Assembly: GCA_963575745.1 (NCBI GenBank)
Contig: CAUYUJ010014604.1
Location: 730,728-794,727 of the forward strand
DNA from: Prorocentrum cordatum
Lineage: Eukaryota; Sar; Dinophyceae; Prorocentrales; Prorocentraceae
DNA: 64,000 nucleotides
Direction: 5' to 3'
The position numbers and the translations under genes are program-made. Below, one piece after another: positions 52,651 to 63,987 of this stretch; positions within the stretch are counted from its first letter, which is position 1; the number at the start of each line of letters is the position of its first letter. A model generated the notes under the pieces. That model did no database searches and was not told where the DNA came from. It saw nothing but the letters and a program-made list of their open reading frames with translations.

Positions 52651-54150
52651 TTGTCTGTCTCTGTGCCGGTGGGCACGCCTGCGCCGACTCCAGCTCACCA
52701 GGGCCCCCTGGAAACGCAGGCGCGCATCGAGTGGTGGAAGATCGCGCAGCATTGCAAGAAGCAGTTATTTGAACCTCCCGTTCAAGATTTTCCTCCGGGT
52801 ACCTGGGATCGTACCCCGCGATACGGGGACATCCGTTACGGCGATTTCAGGTACACGCGTCTGCACGGTTCTACTCGGCGCCGTGCTGCTGATCGCTTGT
52901 GCCCTGCATCCAAGGAAGTGTCACTCATCCTGGCCAAAGGGCGGATCTCTGGACCCATCATCGACGTCGAACGCAACGGACCCTACGTCAGTGTGAGCAT
53001 CCCGTGCGGTTGTCACGGCCCGTTCTTGGTCAACATTTGGTATTGCGATCGGGGTAACGACCGACGCGGCTTTCCCTTCGCGGTCCCTCTTCGTGCCGAC
53101 TTGCCGTCGGCTTGCCGTGGCTACTTCGTCAAATGTGACCTCGACGACCACCTTGGCTTACCTGGCGACGATATCGTTGTTGAGACGTCGGTGGGAACAC
53201 CCGCACCCCAGCACGACGTCGGTCGTGCTGTCAGAAACGATGGAGAGATGGTCCTGGCCACGATCCAAGTCATTGAAGACTTCTTCGCCGCTCTGTCCGA
53301 CGACGCCCTTCGAAGCATTCGTGAGTCTGATAAGGGTGTCGAGGGTATCCCACTGTTGATCACCCCGCTCTGCGAGGTGGAACAGAAGCGTTTTGCGACG
53401 TACGCGGGCAACGCTTACCAGTGCAACAGCCACCTCGATATCAAGTTCCGATTCGACCCCGCTTCGAGTTGGTGCCGCATGTCCTACAATCCGTTCAGCC
53501 CGTGGGCCAAACAGAGGCCCGACGCTCGTGGCCACATCCGCTGCGTCTCGACAATGATGACGGAGATGGATTGGAACGATGATGGCGAATTCGTGCTCTC
53601 CCGTTGGATGCCGCGCCTCTTCGCCCTTGTCCAGAACGACGCCACGCAGTGCCTCGTGGAAGCGACGGCGTCGGACACCTGCAAAAACCATCCTGCCCTG
53701 GAGTCTTTGCTCAACCTCTGGGAGAAGCACGCGCTGTCCGACCCGAAGTGCAATGACTTTGTAAACGACCCGGAGAAAGACAATATCAACCTCGGGGCTG
53801 ACGCCATTCCGCCGCCTGCGGACGCCCCTGGCCCCGCTGCCGACCCTGGTAGCTCAGCGTTCGCCGTTGCTCCAACCCAGGAGCGCCTACTGAACGCCCT
53901 GCGGTCCGACTCCGACGACGGTCTGCAGTGCAGCGAGCGAGATGCACGAGACAAGGAGCTCCGCGCCGCAGCGGAGCGGCTCTTGACGGAGCATCAGGGC
54001 GCGGCCTCAGCACACCATGCTCGTGATCAGATCTCGGCAGGAGATCTTTCCGATCCGATGACTGACGAAGGGTTGGAATCGCCGGCCGACGATCTGGCCG
54101 CTGATAGCGCTCTCCTGGTTTCGAATCGTGCTGTCCATGATCCCGGTTGA
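52651..54150 (+). pseudogene. Continuation ORF, 499 aa, unknown
   Basis: Open from just after the TAG at 52648-52650 to TGA 54148-54150. The upstream frame (PSHVPPTPRDSVAAAM...EDVFRLET) reads into it without shift, so the TAG is internal and the TTG at 52651 is not a real start. Contains IEWWKIAQHCKKQLF, a tandem TPRYGDIRYGDFRYTRL, VSIPCGCHGPFLVNIWYC, FDPASSWCRMSYNPFSPWAK and an acidic/Ala-rich tail (SDSDDGLQCSERDARDKELR). No family recognised. The long open frame suggests recent decay or a start we cannot see. Confidence 0.5.
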
Positions 54151-54890
54151 TCGTTGGGCGCTGGTGGCGACGTCCGCAATCGCATTCAGCTGCTGATCCA
54201 GTCTGGTGCTGCAGATTTGCAGACCGCGCGGCGTCATTGTTCGAGCTGCTACCGAGACCTCCCCAACAATTGCCGCGATGACCTTTGCTACGGATGCTGT
54301 GAGTCACAAAAGCATGGGGCAACAGGAGCTGCTCAGATCCAGTTCCTGGCGGATGTGCACGCGTGGGTCCGTAATTCCTTGAACGGGAACGTCGTTCGAC
54401 AGCTCGTGCGCGCTGACGTTCAGCCTCGCATTCAGGGCGAGCGCCCCGACGCTGGCAAACGGCGACATTTGTCCGCCCCCGAGTGCATGCCGCGTCGGCG
54501 GGGAAGATGATGCTGATAAGGACGGTGCTGTCCTTTATAGCCCATATGCCGACATCGTGGTGCGTTTTCAAGAGGATCTTATATTTTACGACCCAATGAT
54601 TGAGGCCCGGAGAGTGATGAACGAACGGCCTCTCGCGCTCGATGATGTGCGCGGCGGCGTGCATTGCCATCGTGACAGTGTGAGGTGTGGCTACGCGCGC
54701 CGACGGGCACAGGCTCCCGGCGCGCTCAGCTGCGGCTCCCTCTGGGAGGCAGGCTTGATGGGCCGGGTCGCGCTGGCTGAGCTCCGTCAGCAGGTCCCCA
54801 AAGGTGCCGCGAAAAGTAGCAGAGGTGAGGAAGCACCCCACTCCCACCATTGACCCTGTCCGCCTCCTCCCCGCACCTCCACGCCCGCGC
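54151..54890 (+). other. Possible decayed coding end, no gene named
   Basis: 54154-54510 encodes DVRNRIQLLIQSGAADLQTA, CSSCYRDLPNNCRDDLCYGC and HAWVRNSLNGNVVRQLVRA, with a Cys cluster (C-x2-C-x7-C-x4-C-x2-C) that looks like a small metal-binding region. It begins four bases after the 499-aa ORF stop and is in a different frame. The rest is unrecognised. Confidence 0.35.
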
Positions 54891-54894
54891 CGCG

Positions 54895-55089
54895 ATGGCC
54901 CTCTCGGCGGCTGCGCCCGTGGCGGCGACGTGGGCTGGACTGGCGGCGCCGGCTGGGCTGGCGGCGCAGGGCTCTGCGTCGAGTTCGCGGCGCTCTACCG
55001 CGCCGCCAAGGCGGGCGCCTGCCGAGGCGGAGATCCGAGGCCGCAGCAGGAGTGCCGCGCGCGAGCGCCGCAACGTGCATGCATGGTAG
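54895..55089 (+). CDS. Short Ala/Ser/Arg-rich ORF, doubtful
   Basis: ATG 54895 (GCGATGGCC) gives MALSAAAPVAATWAGLAAPA, then a Ser/Arg-rich stretch, ending at a TAG at 55087-55089. Composition resembles a plastid-targeting leader (Ala-rich, then Ser/Arg) and the block is a local GC island, so a first exon is possible. No downstream exon is identified. The other two frames are also open. Confidence 0.2.
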   Translation: MALSAAAPVAATWAGLAAPAGLAAQGSASSSRRSTAPPRRAPAEAEIRGRSRSAARERRNVHAW

Positions 55090-55099
55090 CGCCGCGACC

Positions 55100-55888
55100 T
55101 CCAGCATTGCCAGCGCGATGCATATCGTCGCTGGTCATATTTCCTGCGCAAGCGGGTTTATGTCGGCGGTGGCGATTGCGAGTGCGTATGGTCTTTTGAT
55201 AACAACTGAGCCTACACCATCAGTTGGTTCGATGAATATGGTTATCGAGTCTGGGACGGGCGCTACTGCGAGCCAGTTTAGATACGCGTATCGATTCATA
55301 CTGTCTTACTGAATTCCATTCTTGTTTCTGAGGTGTACACTTTGATATGATCTTCTCATTGCACTGGTGGTTGTTCGGATTTGCATCATGATTTGCATTC
55401 TTTGGCTTTCATATCTTCTGTGCATTGCCGACTGTGATTTCGTTCGCTACAATCTGGCATTCGGGCAGAAACGCACCCAGGCAGGTCGCCCGCCAACGCT
55501 CTTATCGCATGTTGCCGCATTTTTCTATCTTGGGAAGGCGTCTGAGTATGACCGATGCATCGCGTCCTCCCAATGGTTTTTTTGTCTGATGACGTCATCG
55601 CTCTTCGTGCATATTTGAACATCGCAGGATGTTCTGGGGCCTGGAGTGCTTCGCAACTTGCATGACGCATCTACAAAGATTTGTTGTCATCACAGCTACC
55701 TTAATGCGTTCGATTTCGGGCCTGGAGATGCCCGTGAATCTTTTGGGCCTGGAGAGCCCTGTGAGTGAGACATCTTTTCTTTTGATTGAGTTGTCGTCGC
55801 AACTCCGACCCATTGCTTCTTGCGCTTTGTCATTGTGCGTCGGTGGAGACACCTGCATCGAAGGATGCGGTCGCGTCTCCCTCTGATC

Positions 55889-55920
<32 letters not shown>

Positions 55921-56222
55921 CTCTCCCAGCCTCGTCACCCGTGGTGGCGGTGAGCCGTCCAGGTGTGCGGAAACGTTTTTTTGGGGGCGCACCTTGGGCC
56001 CGCTAAGCCGGGTAGGCTCCCCCAAGTACCCCGTGTGACGGGGTTGGTCTTTTCCTCCCATTCCTAGCCGCTAGCCGGTACTCCCTCGTTTGGAGGGGCG
56101 GTCGATATGGCGGGGTTGTGAGTGGACCTCGCACCTCTGCTCCCGAGCCCTGCCGTTGTCTCCCGTTGGCCCGAGGCCATCGTGGAGCTGGCAGGTCTCG
56201 GGACGGTGCGTGTGTGTGTGAG

Positions 56223-56280
<58 letters not shown>
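55100..56280. other. Spacer with (TC)n and (TG)n
   Basis: No gene. (TC)n at 55888-55914 and (TG)n at 56208-56277. GGCCTGGAG/GGGCCTGGAGAG words recur at 55632-55760. Confidence 0.6.
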
Positions 56281-56590
56281 GTCCGCTCATATCCCCACTA
56301 TATCATCACATGCCGCAGCTGTGTCGGCTCAGGTATTGGCGCGCTGCCCCCTGTGCAGCGCCGTGGGGAAGGAGTCTTCCTCCTTGCCTGTGCCTCAGGA
56401 CCCCCGTATAGGAGCGACCCCTCGGCCGTTTCCCTATACACACACTTCCCCCCTTTCCCCCCTCCCTTTCCCCCCCTTCCCCCCTCCACAATTGCACGAT
56501 GTGAATGTTGTTCTCCTTTCGCCCCTGGTGGCGTCCGGGAAATGTCCAGCCCCCCCTCCGCGCGTGGGTGTTTTTTTTATTCGGGAGTTT
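56281..56590. repeat. Dispersed repeat, second copy
   Basis: 56281-56446 matches 39950-40137 including the hairpin (56406-56439). 56487-56570 matches 2840-2930. The element therefore has at least two modules that occur separately elsewhere. Confidence 0.8.
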
Positions 56591-56609
56591 TTTTTGATTT
56601 ATACTTATA

Positions 56610-56665
56610 ACTCATATATATATATTATATATATAATATATATATATATAGATATACATATATAT
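56610..56665. repeat. (TA)n
   Basis: TATATA runs with ATAATAT interruptions. Confidence 0.9.
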
Positions 56666-56937
56666 CTCGTCCCCCCCCGCGACCCCCCACAACGCCCAAA
56701 ACACGAAGCCGCGGGTCTTGAAATGCCTGGCTTACCGAACAGCCCTGCAGCAGACCATGGTCTGTCACAGTCGGGGGCGGGCCCAGAAGTATTCCTCCTC
56801 ATCTTACTCTCCCTCATCCTCCCCCTCCTCTTCCCTCTCCCCCCTCGCCTCCTGCTTCTCCTGTTACTCGTCCTCCTCCTCCCTCCTCACTCGTCCTCCA
56901 CCTTCTGTTCTTCCACCTGGTCCTCTCCCTGTTGGAG

Positions 56938-57490
56938 AACTCAACTTTGGCCTGCCATCCAGGCTGACGAACTCATCCGCTCGGCCATCCGTCACGGGCA
57001 ACCGTGCCGCAAGCAATCTGTTCGGCCGAGGCCACGGAACACTGTGTATCAAAAAACACTGTGTATCACATGTTTTTCTGGTTTTTCTGGTCTGGGAACC
57101 AACGAAACACTGCGTATCACAGGTTTTTCTGGTTTTTCTGGTTTCTGGAGCTGAAATGCTCGCCGCGGCCTCGCCCCACCGCTCCCCCACCTCCTGTTTG
57201 TCGGCACTTGAAAACCAGAAAAACCAGAAACACCTGTGATATACAATGTTTCTCTGGATCCCAGACCAGAAGAACCATAAAAACCTGTGATACACAGTGT
57301 TTCGTGGCCTCCGAGCAAGAAAACACTGTGTACTCTTCGGGGACTACAGCGCTCGCCGCTCACTGGCAGTGCTCCTTGAGGACAGCCTCCTCCAGCATCT
57401 TCCCTGTTGCCAGCCACAAATCCTCGCCCCTGTGCCAGTACAACCACTGGTAGGAGCCAGAACCAGAACCAAAACCAAAGCCATAATCAT

Positions 57491-57525
<35 letters not shown>

Positions 57526-57968
57526 AAACCAGAACCAGAGCCAGAACCAGAACCAAAACCAGAGCCAAAACCAGAGCCAGAACCAGAACCAGAACCAGAG
57601 CCTTGCTCGGAGGCCACGAAACACTGTGTATCACAGGTTTTTATGGTTCTTCTGGTCTGGGATCCAGAGAAACATTGTATATCACAGGTGTTTCTGGTTT
57701 TTCTGGTTTTCAGGTGCCGACAAACAGGAGGTGGGGGAGCGGTGGGGCGAGGCCGCGGCGAGCATTTCTGCTCCAGAAACCAGAAAAACCAGAAAAACTT
57801 GTGATACGCAGTGTTTCGTTGGTTCCCAGACCAGAAAACCAGAAAAACCTGTGATACACAGTGTTTCGTGGCCTCGGCCGAAACCGATATGCTTGCGCGC
57901 ACGGTGCCCGTGACGGATGGGCCGAGCGGATGAGTTCGTCAGCCTGGATGGCAGGCCAAAGTTGAGTT
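56938..57968. repeat. 1.03-kb palindrome with internal sub-repeats
   Basis: Left arm 56938-57319 and right arm 57602-57968 are reverse complements (small gaps only). The arms contain repeated AACACTGTGTATCACAGG and TTTTTCTGGTTTTTCTGG words, so each arm also self-pairs. The 282-nt loop holds an (AACCAG/AGCCAG)n block at 57450-57600. Open frames on both strands (185 and 180 aa) mirror each other and are not genes. Confidence 0.9.
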
Positions 57969-58019
57969 GTGTATTCGTGCTTTGGGCGCTCTGGGGGGTC
58001 GCTGGGGGGGGGGGGGATC

Positions 58020-58023
58020 GACC

Positions 58024-58056
<33 letters not shown>

Positions 58057-58265
58057 TATATATAATATATCTAATTATAAAATAATATATATATATATAT
58101 ATGAGAATATATGTTCATATTAATTTATAAATATATATATATATTATATATGTGTTTACCTCTCTCTCTCTCTTCTTCCTCTCTCTCTCTCTCTTTCCCT
58201 CCTCACTCTCTAATATATCTATATATAAATATATATAAAAATATATATAAAAGGGGGGGGGGGGG
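58020..58265. repeat. (TA)n, (CT)n and G-run block
   Basis: Interrupted TATATA from 58023 to about 58150, CTCTCT at 58160-58212, TATATAAA to 58250, then G13. Low-complexity only. Confidence 0.9.
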
Positions 58266-58599
58266 TGGGCCACATGCTGGCCCCGCTGAAGTGTGGCTCA
58301 TTATTCGGCTTTAAACCGCTCGTCGTGGTTCCCGCCTTGCGCGATGGCTCATTTTCCGCGGTTCCGCTCCGTTTCCGAAATCGGGCTCCTGCTGCAAGGT
58401 GCGGTCCATTATTGAATCGCTTCGCTCATTCCGCCGGCCCGTGATATGGCATCGCTGGTTTTTGTCTGTGTGTTCGTTGCCCATGTTGCGCTCTTGGGGG
58501 CGGGTGTCGTTCGGACGCGTTGCGTGGGGAGTTTTGATGGTGAAGCAGTTCCCTGGGGTCGTCTCTCGATGAGGCGAAATAGAGTCGTCGTCAAGATGC

Positions 58600-59290
58600 T
58601 TCTTTGGGGGGCCTCTTGGGGTCTGTTGAGAGGCCGTTCGGGGGCGCCTGGGAGACATGTTTGAAGCCTTCTGGGGCTTCTTTTGGGCCTCCGGGGAGTC
58701 TCCTGGGGCCTCTTGGCGACATCTTGGGGCCTCTTGGAGGCCTCTTGGGGCCTCTTTGGGACCTCCTGGGCGCCTTCTGGGACGGAGGGCTCCATTTTTG
58801 AGTTCTCGGTATCCCTCCTGAGTCCATCTTGGGCCCGTCTTGGGGCCTCTTGGTCCGTCTTGGGCGGCACTTGGGCCGTCTTGAGGGCTCTCTTGGGTCG
58901 TTTCGGCGCCGTCTTGGGAGCTTCGTGGGCCGTCTTGGAGCGGTCTTGGGGGCCTCTTGGGCCGTCTTGGAGCGTCCGGAAGCCGAAAAAGCCAGAACAC
59001 AAAAAACATCGAAAAAACCAATGGAAATCAACGATTTTGGCCTCTTGGGGCTCTCTTCGGAGGCCTTCCGGGCCTTCTTGGAAAGCTCTTGGGCTCGTCC
59101 CTTTTGGACGACCTCTTGGGCTGCCACCCTTTGGGGGCCCTTTTGGGGCGCGTTGGAGGAGGATCTGTGCGTCCCTTTCGAGCGCTCCCCGCGGGCGTCT
59201 CGGGGGTGCCCTCTTGGGCGTTCCCGTGGTCTTGGGGGCCTTCTTGGGGACTCTGAGCGCGCTCTGGGGGGAGCCTGGAAAGGCCCGCAC
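58600..59290. repeat. GGGCCTCTTGG spacer array
   Basis: Degenerate ~10-12-bp repeats of CTTGGGGCCTC and CTTGGGCCGTC. They keep frames open on both strands (414 aa on minus), which are rich in Lys/Arg/Pro and not credible genes. Similar in style to the CAGGAGGCCC arrays of 33-39 kb. Confidence 0.85.
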
Positions 59291-59299
59291 CCAGAAGGA

Positions 59300-60950
59300 A
59301 AACCATCTCTGAGTAGACTTGGGCGGGCGGCGGTCGGGCGGCGACCGGGCGTTGGTCGGGGTACTTTTCGCCGGGGGACCCCCAGGGGCCGCCCCGCGCG
59401 CGCGAACTAGAAATACTGTTAATACTGTTAACCAGTTACCGGAGATCTTAGCACGCCCTGGCCCGTTGGGCCGGCGAATTTCCCGCGCCATGCCACGGAA
59501 TGGTTTTCGGTCCTTCCAAATCGGCCCCAAAATCTGCCCTGGGCGGCAGGTGTTGGCCGTGTGTAATCCCAGGCCTCCAAAGGGGATGTTGTTACACATG
59601 ATGCGGGGTGCTGCCAACGGAGGAGCGAATAACACGCATGTCGTCGAAAGCACGCCAGTCTACCGATTGTCAGCATCACGAATTTGTAATCCGGCGGGCC
59701 CCAAGGTCGATGATATGAATTCACCGCGTGTGAAGCCGGCGCCGGATTACTTTCGAAGGCGAACAAGAAATCCTACAGCGTGCGGTGCGCGAGAGAAACG
59801 TACTCGCCAACCAACATACTTGTGCAGCAGGCCATCGGGCAGGACTTGAAGTCAACGAACTGCAATCCTCACATGAGCGCTCACGTAGAGCCGTCTTTCC
59901 AGTGCAATCGAAGCCTCGGGACGTTTTTGTTTTCTCCCACGACAGCCGATCCCAAAGCAAGATCTAGCAGCAGTGGTATCTCAAAGATGTCGTTCACGGA
60001 CTCCGTAAGTCCAGTACTCCATCTCCCTACGTACCGCTGAACCGTCTGCGATGACAGGTAGTCGTTGCTGATTATCACAGCGTGCTAGTGTTTTCAGGCA
60101 GGGCCTTTTCCCCTGCTTCGGCCCGTGGTGCCTCTATCTATCCTCACTCCCTCTCTCTCTCTTTACATTTACCGGGGGAACGATCTGGGGGTCCAACAGC
60201 CTGGACCTCGAACCCCAAATTTGGGTCTGGGGCCCAAGAGACTCCACCAGGTCCTCAAGAGGCCCCAAGATCGGTGGCCCATCTATGTCCACCCCGCCCG
60301 CGTAAAAACGTATAATGTACAGGGGTACCGAGGGCCTGGGGCCCTGGGCCAGCACACATTCCCGGCCCTCCCCCCCAGTCCGGTAACCCACTTTGTCCCC
60401 GGGCGTCCAGGAGCTTTTTTTGAGGCCTTGAGGGGACCATGTCGGCCTCTAGAGACTCCTCCCACGGGGCCCCTGGGCTACCCCAGGAGGCCTCCAGAGC
60501 TTCGCAGGAACTCCTTTTCTTTTAATGCCCCGAGAAGATCCCAGCATAGTTATTTTGTGGCCCCTGGAGGCTTGCGAGGATGCCTTCCTTGCGAGGGCCC
60601 CAAATCGTAAGAAGTAGATGTTTCTTATGTTTTTCGCTTTCGCTTTTTCGCTTCCGATGGGATTTTCAAGCCTCAAGATTACTCCAGGATTGCCCCACGA
60701 GAGTTCCAACGCGGGCCCAAGACGGCCCAAGAGGCTCGGTTCTGATTCATACCCTGGTGATCTGGTCCATACCCTGGTGAACTGGTCCAGTCCCTGGTGG
60801 CACCAGGGAAAGGTCCAGTTTGTGGGCGTAATTGTGGCGATTGTTTCGAACGGGGTCGTCATTGAAAGGTTTGAAACCTAGGCTTATGTGAAACCATTCG
60901 CTTCCCCCATATAGTTACCGGGGAATGGGTCAGTCGGTGCGCGTAGTAGG
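59300..60950. other. No supported gene
   Basis: Mixed DNA. 59489-59531 shares a 43-bp block with 39596-39643. 60160-60600 has GGGGCCC/AGGCCTC spacer words. Frames up to 176 aa are unrecognised. Confidence 0.4.
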
Positions 60951-60954
60951 AAAA

Positions 60955-61347
60955 CTTCTAGCAGTAGTAGTAGTAGTAGTTTTGTTAAAGATAGTAGTAG
61001 TTAGTAGTAGTAGTAATGAGTAGTAGTAGTATAGTAGTTGGAGTAGGTAAGTAAGTTATGTAAGTAGTAGTAGTAGCAGTAGTATTAGTATAGTATAGTC
61101 GTTAGTAGTAGTAGTAAGTAGTATTAAGTAAGTAGTAGTAAGAAGTAGGAATAGGAGTTAGTAGTAGAGTAGTCGTAGTATTAGTAAGTATAACTAGTAG
61201 TTTTAGTAGTATCCGTACTAGTCGTGTAGTTAGTAGTAGTTGGGTGGAGATAGTAGTGAACGTAGTAGTAGTAGTAGTAGAGTCAGTTCGTAGTGTAGAG
61301 TAGTAGTAAGTAGTGGTTGTAAAGTAGTAAGTAGGCGTTAATAGCAG

Positions 61348-61391
<44 letters not shown>

Positions 61392-61400
61392 TTTTTTTTT

Positions 61401-61490
<90 letters not shown>

Positions 61491-61525
61491 TAGTACTGGT
61501 GGTAGTAGTAGTCGTAGTAGTAGTA

Positions 61526-61564
<39 letters not shown>

Positions 61565-61850
61565 AAGTAGTAATATCGTAGTTGTAGTAGTAAGCAATAA
61601 GGGTAAAAAATCGTAGTCGTAAAAGTAGTATCGTAGTAAGTAGTCGTAAGTTGTAAGTTGTAACTTTTTTGGGTTTTGGTTTTTTTGTGTTTTTAAGTGT
61701 TTATAGTAGTAAGTCGTATTAGTAGTAGTAGTAAGTATTAGTAGTAGTAGTAGTATAGTAAGTCGTAGTAGTAGTAGTAGTAGTAGTAGTAGTTAGTTGT
61801 TGTTTGTTGTATTGTTGTTGTTGTTGATAATATTTATTACTTCTAAAGAA
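60955..61850. repeat. (AGT)n satellite with poly(T)
   Basis: About 0.9 kb of AGT triplets with irregular one- or two-base slips, and a T48-50 run at 61352-61401. The most regular part is 61402-61560. Confidence 0.95.
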
Positions 61851-61989
61851 TAATTATTGTTGGGCCCCCTGGTGCACGCCCCCCTCGCCGCGCCTAGGCC
61901 GCAGCCACATTTTCATCATTTTCGTGAGGAAGTCTCAGGCAAAACGGGGGAGTCCGGATCCGGTTGTTTTGTTGACGCCCGCTTTCCCT

Positions 61990-62650
61990 GTCAAAAAACA
62001 ATATAAAATGACATGTCTTGTTCTAACATAACCAAACTTCAAGAATCCTTTGCAAAAAATGACACGAAGTGCACACTCGCGCGCGCAAGATGAAATCCTT
62101 CCAAAACCTTAGTTTTCGTAGCGATTTTAACATAAAAACATGAAAAACCCAATGGTTTTTTCAAAAAAAAAGTTTCAAAAATTCATCCCGCGCGCTCTTG
62201 CGGATTTCTTAGGAAACCCAATACTTTTTCAACATTTCTGTCAAACGGGCTCTTGCGAGCAACTTTTTCACGTGCTTCGAACTTCTGCAACAACGGTTGC
62301 GCGCATGCCAGGGCCATCATCCCTGTCAAATAATACCATATGGGACACATTCGTTTTTTCTTCGCGCGCGCACGCCGAAATCTTCAAACACCATTGGGTT
62401 TCTTAAGAATTTCAGCACCGCGTATCATAAAATCGCACGAATCGCACCGTAGGTCCTCGAAAAACACGTGCACGGATTTTCCAAATTTCTACCCGCGCGC
62501 GCTGTCCGAATCCTTAAAAACAAAAGGTTTTTCAACATTTATGTTACATGAGCTCGCGCGAGCTACTTTCGCAAGCTCTTTCAACGGCGTTCGCGCGCCT
62601 GCCAGGGGCCACAATCCCTTGCAAAACATACCATGCGGGACACATGCGCG
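61990..62650. repeat. ~294-bp tandem repeat, 2+ diverged units
   Basis: 62190-62350 and 62490-62645 share CCCGCGCGC, TTTTTCAACATTT, a TTGCGAGC/GCGCGAGC block, GCCAGGG(G)CCA..ATCCC and ACCATNNGGGACACAT at an offset of 294 bp. A third, more decayed unit may precede 62150. Not coding. Confidence 0.75.
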
Positions 62651-62687
62651 CGTGTCGCGTCGTCGTCGTCGTCGTCGTCGTCGGCAT

Positions 62688-62974
62688 GTTACCACAACAA
62701 GTCCGTGTGTCACCACGTCATCGAACAAAATCACTGATCACTGTCACATCCGTAGCCATCTCGGATCAAGGTATCGCCTGTGTTCTTGGATGGGTCATGG
62801 CTTTGTCGGCGAAAGCCCTTGACGAGCAGTATGGCCCAGAGCTGTCGCGGCCTCCCTTGGCCGACTGCGGCAGCCCGTATTATTTGCATCAGGCGCTCGT
62901 TGCAAAGGGTATCCAGGTCAGTCACCAGGCGTGCAAGGTTTGGTGGGTCAAGTATCGGGTTACCACAACAAGTC
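62688..62974 (+). repeat. Perfect 16-bp direct repeat flanking the leader-ORF unit
   Basis: GTTACCACAACAAGTC occurs at 62688-62703 and 62959-62974, enclosing 255 bp that contains the relic leader and most of the small ORF. This would fit a target-site duplication made when a cDNA inserted, although the leader starts 46 nt inside rather than at the edge and no poly(A) precedes the right copy. Confidence 0.6.
62750..62770 (+). promoter_or_regulatory. Relic spliced leader, well preserved
   Basis: 18 of 21 bases match DinoSL, with the first ten and the last five exact (core TAGCCATCTCGGATCAAG). It lies 26 nt before ATG 62797. Confidence 0.75.
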
Positions 62975-62997
62975 ACTGTACCCATGCGCCAGTGTAG
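62797..62997 (+). CDS. Short ORF of a dinoflagellate ORFan type (66 aa), probably truncated
   Basis: ATG 62797 (GTCATGGCT) follows the relic leader. The peptide MALSAKALDEQYGPELSRPP, then ADCGSPYYLHQALVAKGIQV and CKVWWVKYRV looks like the N-terminal helical module (L..Y...L..P.L.D......L...G..V......W..KY) common in dinoflagellate hypothetical proteins, which are usually several hundred residues. Here the frame runs into the right copy of the 16-bp repeat and stops at TAG 62995-62997, so the body of the gene is missing. It is a 5'-truncated-style relic in reverse: start kept, rest lost. Function unknown. Confidence 0.55.
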   Translation: MALSAKALDEQYGPELSRPPLADCGSPYYLHQALVAKGIQVSHQACKVWWVKYRVTTTSHCTHAPV

Positions 62998-63193
62998 TAG
63001 CCACGGTCGTCCGCAGGCCACGAAGTGAAGTGTCCGAACGTCATAGGGCGGGAAGCTGGGTGTGGGTGGTGGCGAAGAGTCGTTTGGAAATGTGGTAGAG
63101 CTTGAACCGGCCCCCCCACAAAGTGGGGGTATTGGCGGGCGTCGTATGAAAACCCTGGCACTGGTGAGAACGGAGTGTCCCCACGTGCTAGTA

Positions 63194-63194
<1 letters not shown>

Positions 63195-63231
<37 letters not shown>
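63195..63231. repeat. (TTG)n
   Basis: About 12 TTG units. Confidence 0.95.
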
Positions 63232-63304
63232 AGTGGGGCTCACAGTGGTGACCCCCCTCGCGCCGCGGGCCCTTGTGCTTAGGCCTTCGCTCCTCGCACG
63301 GTCA

Positions 63305-63545
63305 ACTGTGCGCCTAGCCATTCTGGCTTGCCATTTTGGCTTGCCATCCTGGCCTCTTCTCGCGCCCACTTGCGCTCGTTGGCCTCGGTGGCGGCGCTGG
63401 GGTCGCCCCGTGTGCTGCCGTGTCGCCGCTGTGCGCCTAGCTGTTTTGGCTTGCCATCCTGGCCTCTTCCCGCGCCTACTTGCGCTCGTTGGCCTCGATG
63501 GCGGTACTGGGGTCGCCCCGTGTGCTACTGTGCCGCCGCTGTCGC
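63305..63545. repeat. Two ~117-bp units containing SL-like words
   Basis: Units at about 63307-63425 and 63428-63542 share GCGCCTAGC..TT(C/T)TGGCTTGCC and TTGCGCTCGTTGGCCTCG. The first unit reads TAGCCATTCTGGCTTG then CCATTTTGGCTTG then CCATCCTGGCCTC, that is, three tandem words similar to the DinoSL core. Open frames (166 and 120 aa) cross the units but match nothing. Confidence 0.65.
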
Positions 63546-63717
63546 TTTACTCTGGGCCGTAGGGACCAGCTGCCCTCGGATAAGCGCCCGCCGCTGCATG
63601 CACGTCATACCTGCCATTTCACACAGAAGAGGTGCTCGTTACATACTGGAAATGAGGCAGCCACAAGGACGCTCATCCCAAGGTGGTTGAGCCGTGGTGA
63701 TGCGGTGCACGAGACCG

Positions 63718-63755
63718 AGTAGTCGTTGTAGTAGTAGTAGTCGTAGTAGTAGTAA

Positions 63756-63816
<61 letters not shown>

Positions 63817-63874
63817 AGTGGTAGTAGTAGTCGTAGTCGTCGTCGTCGTCGTCGTAGTCGCCGTCGTCGTCGTC

Positions 63875-63908
<34 letters not shown>

Positions 63909-63929
63909 GTAGTAGTAGTAGTAGTAGTT

Positions 63930-63987
<58 letters not shown>

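Noticed and set aside
39950-56446. A single giant LTR retroelement with the two ~170-bp repeats as LTRs
   Set aside because: The two copies are only about 75 percent alike and parts of the repeat also occur alone at 2.8 kb, so a dispersed repeat is simpler. Kept only as a possibility.
58409-59653. 414-aa minus ORF rich in Lys/Arg/Pro
   Set aside because: Crosses a GGGCCTCTTGG spacer array; composition and repeat structure explain the open frame.
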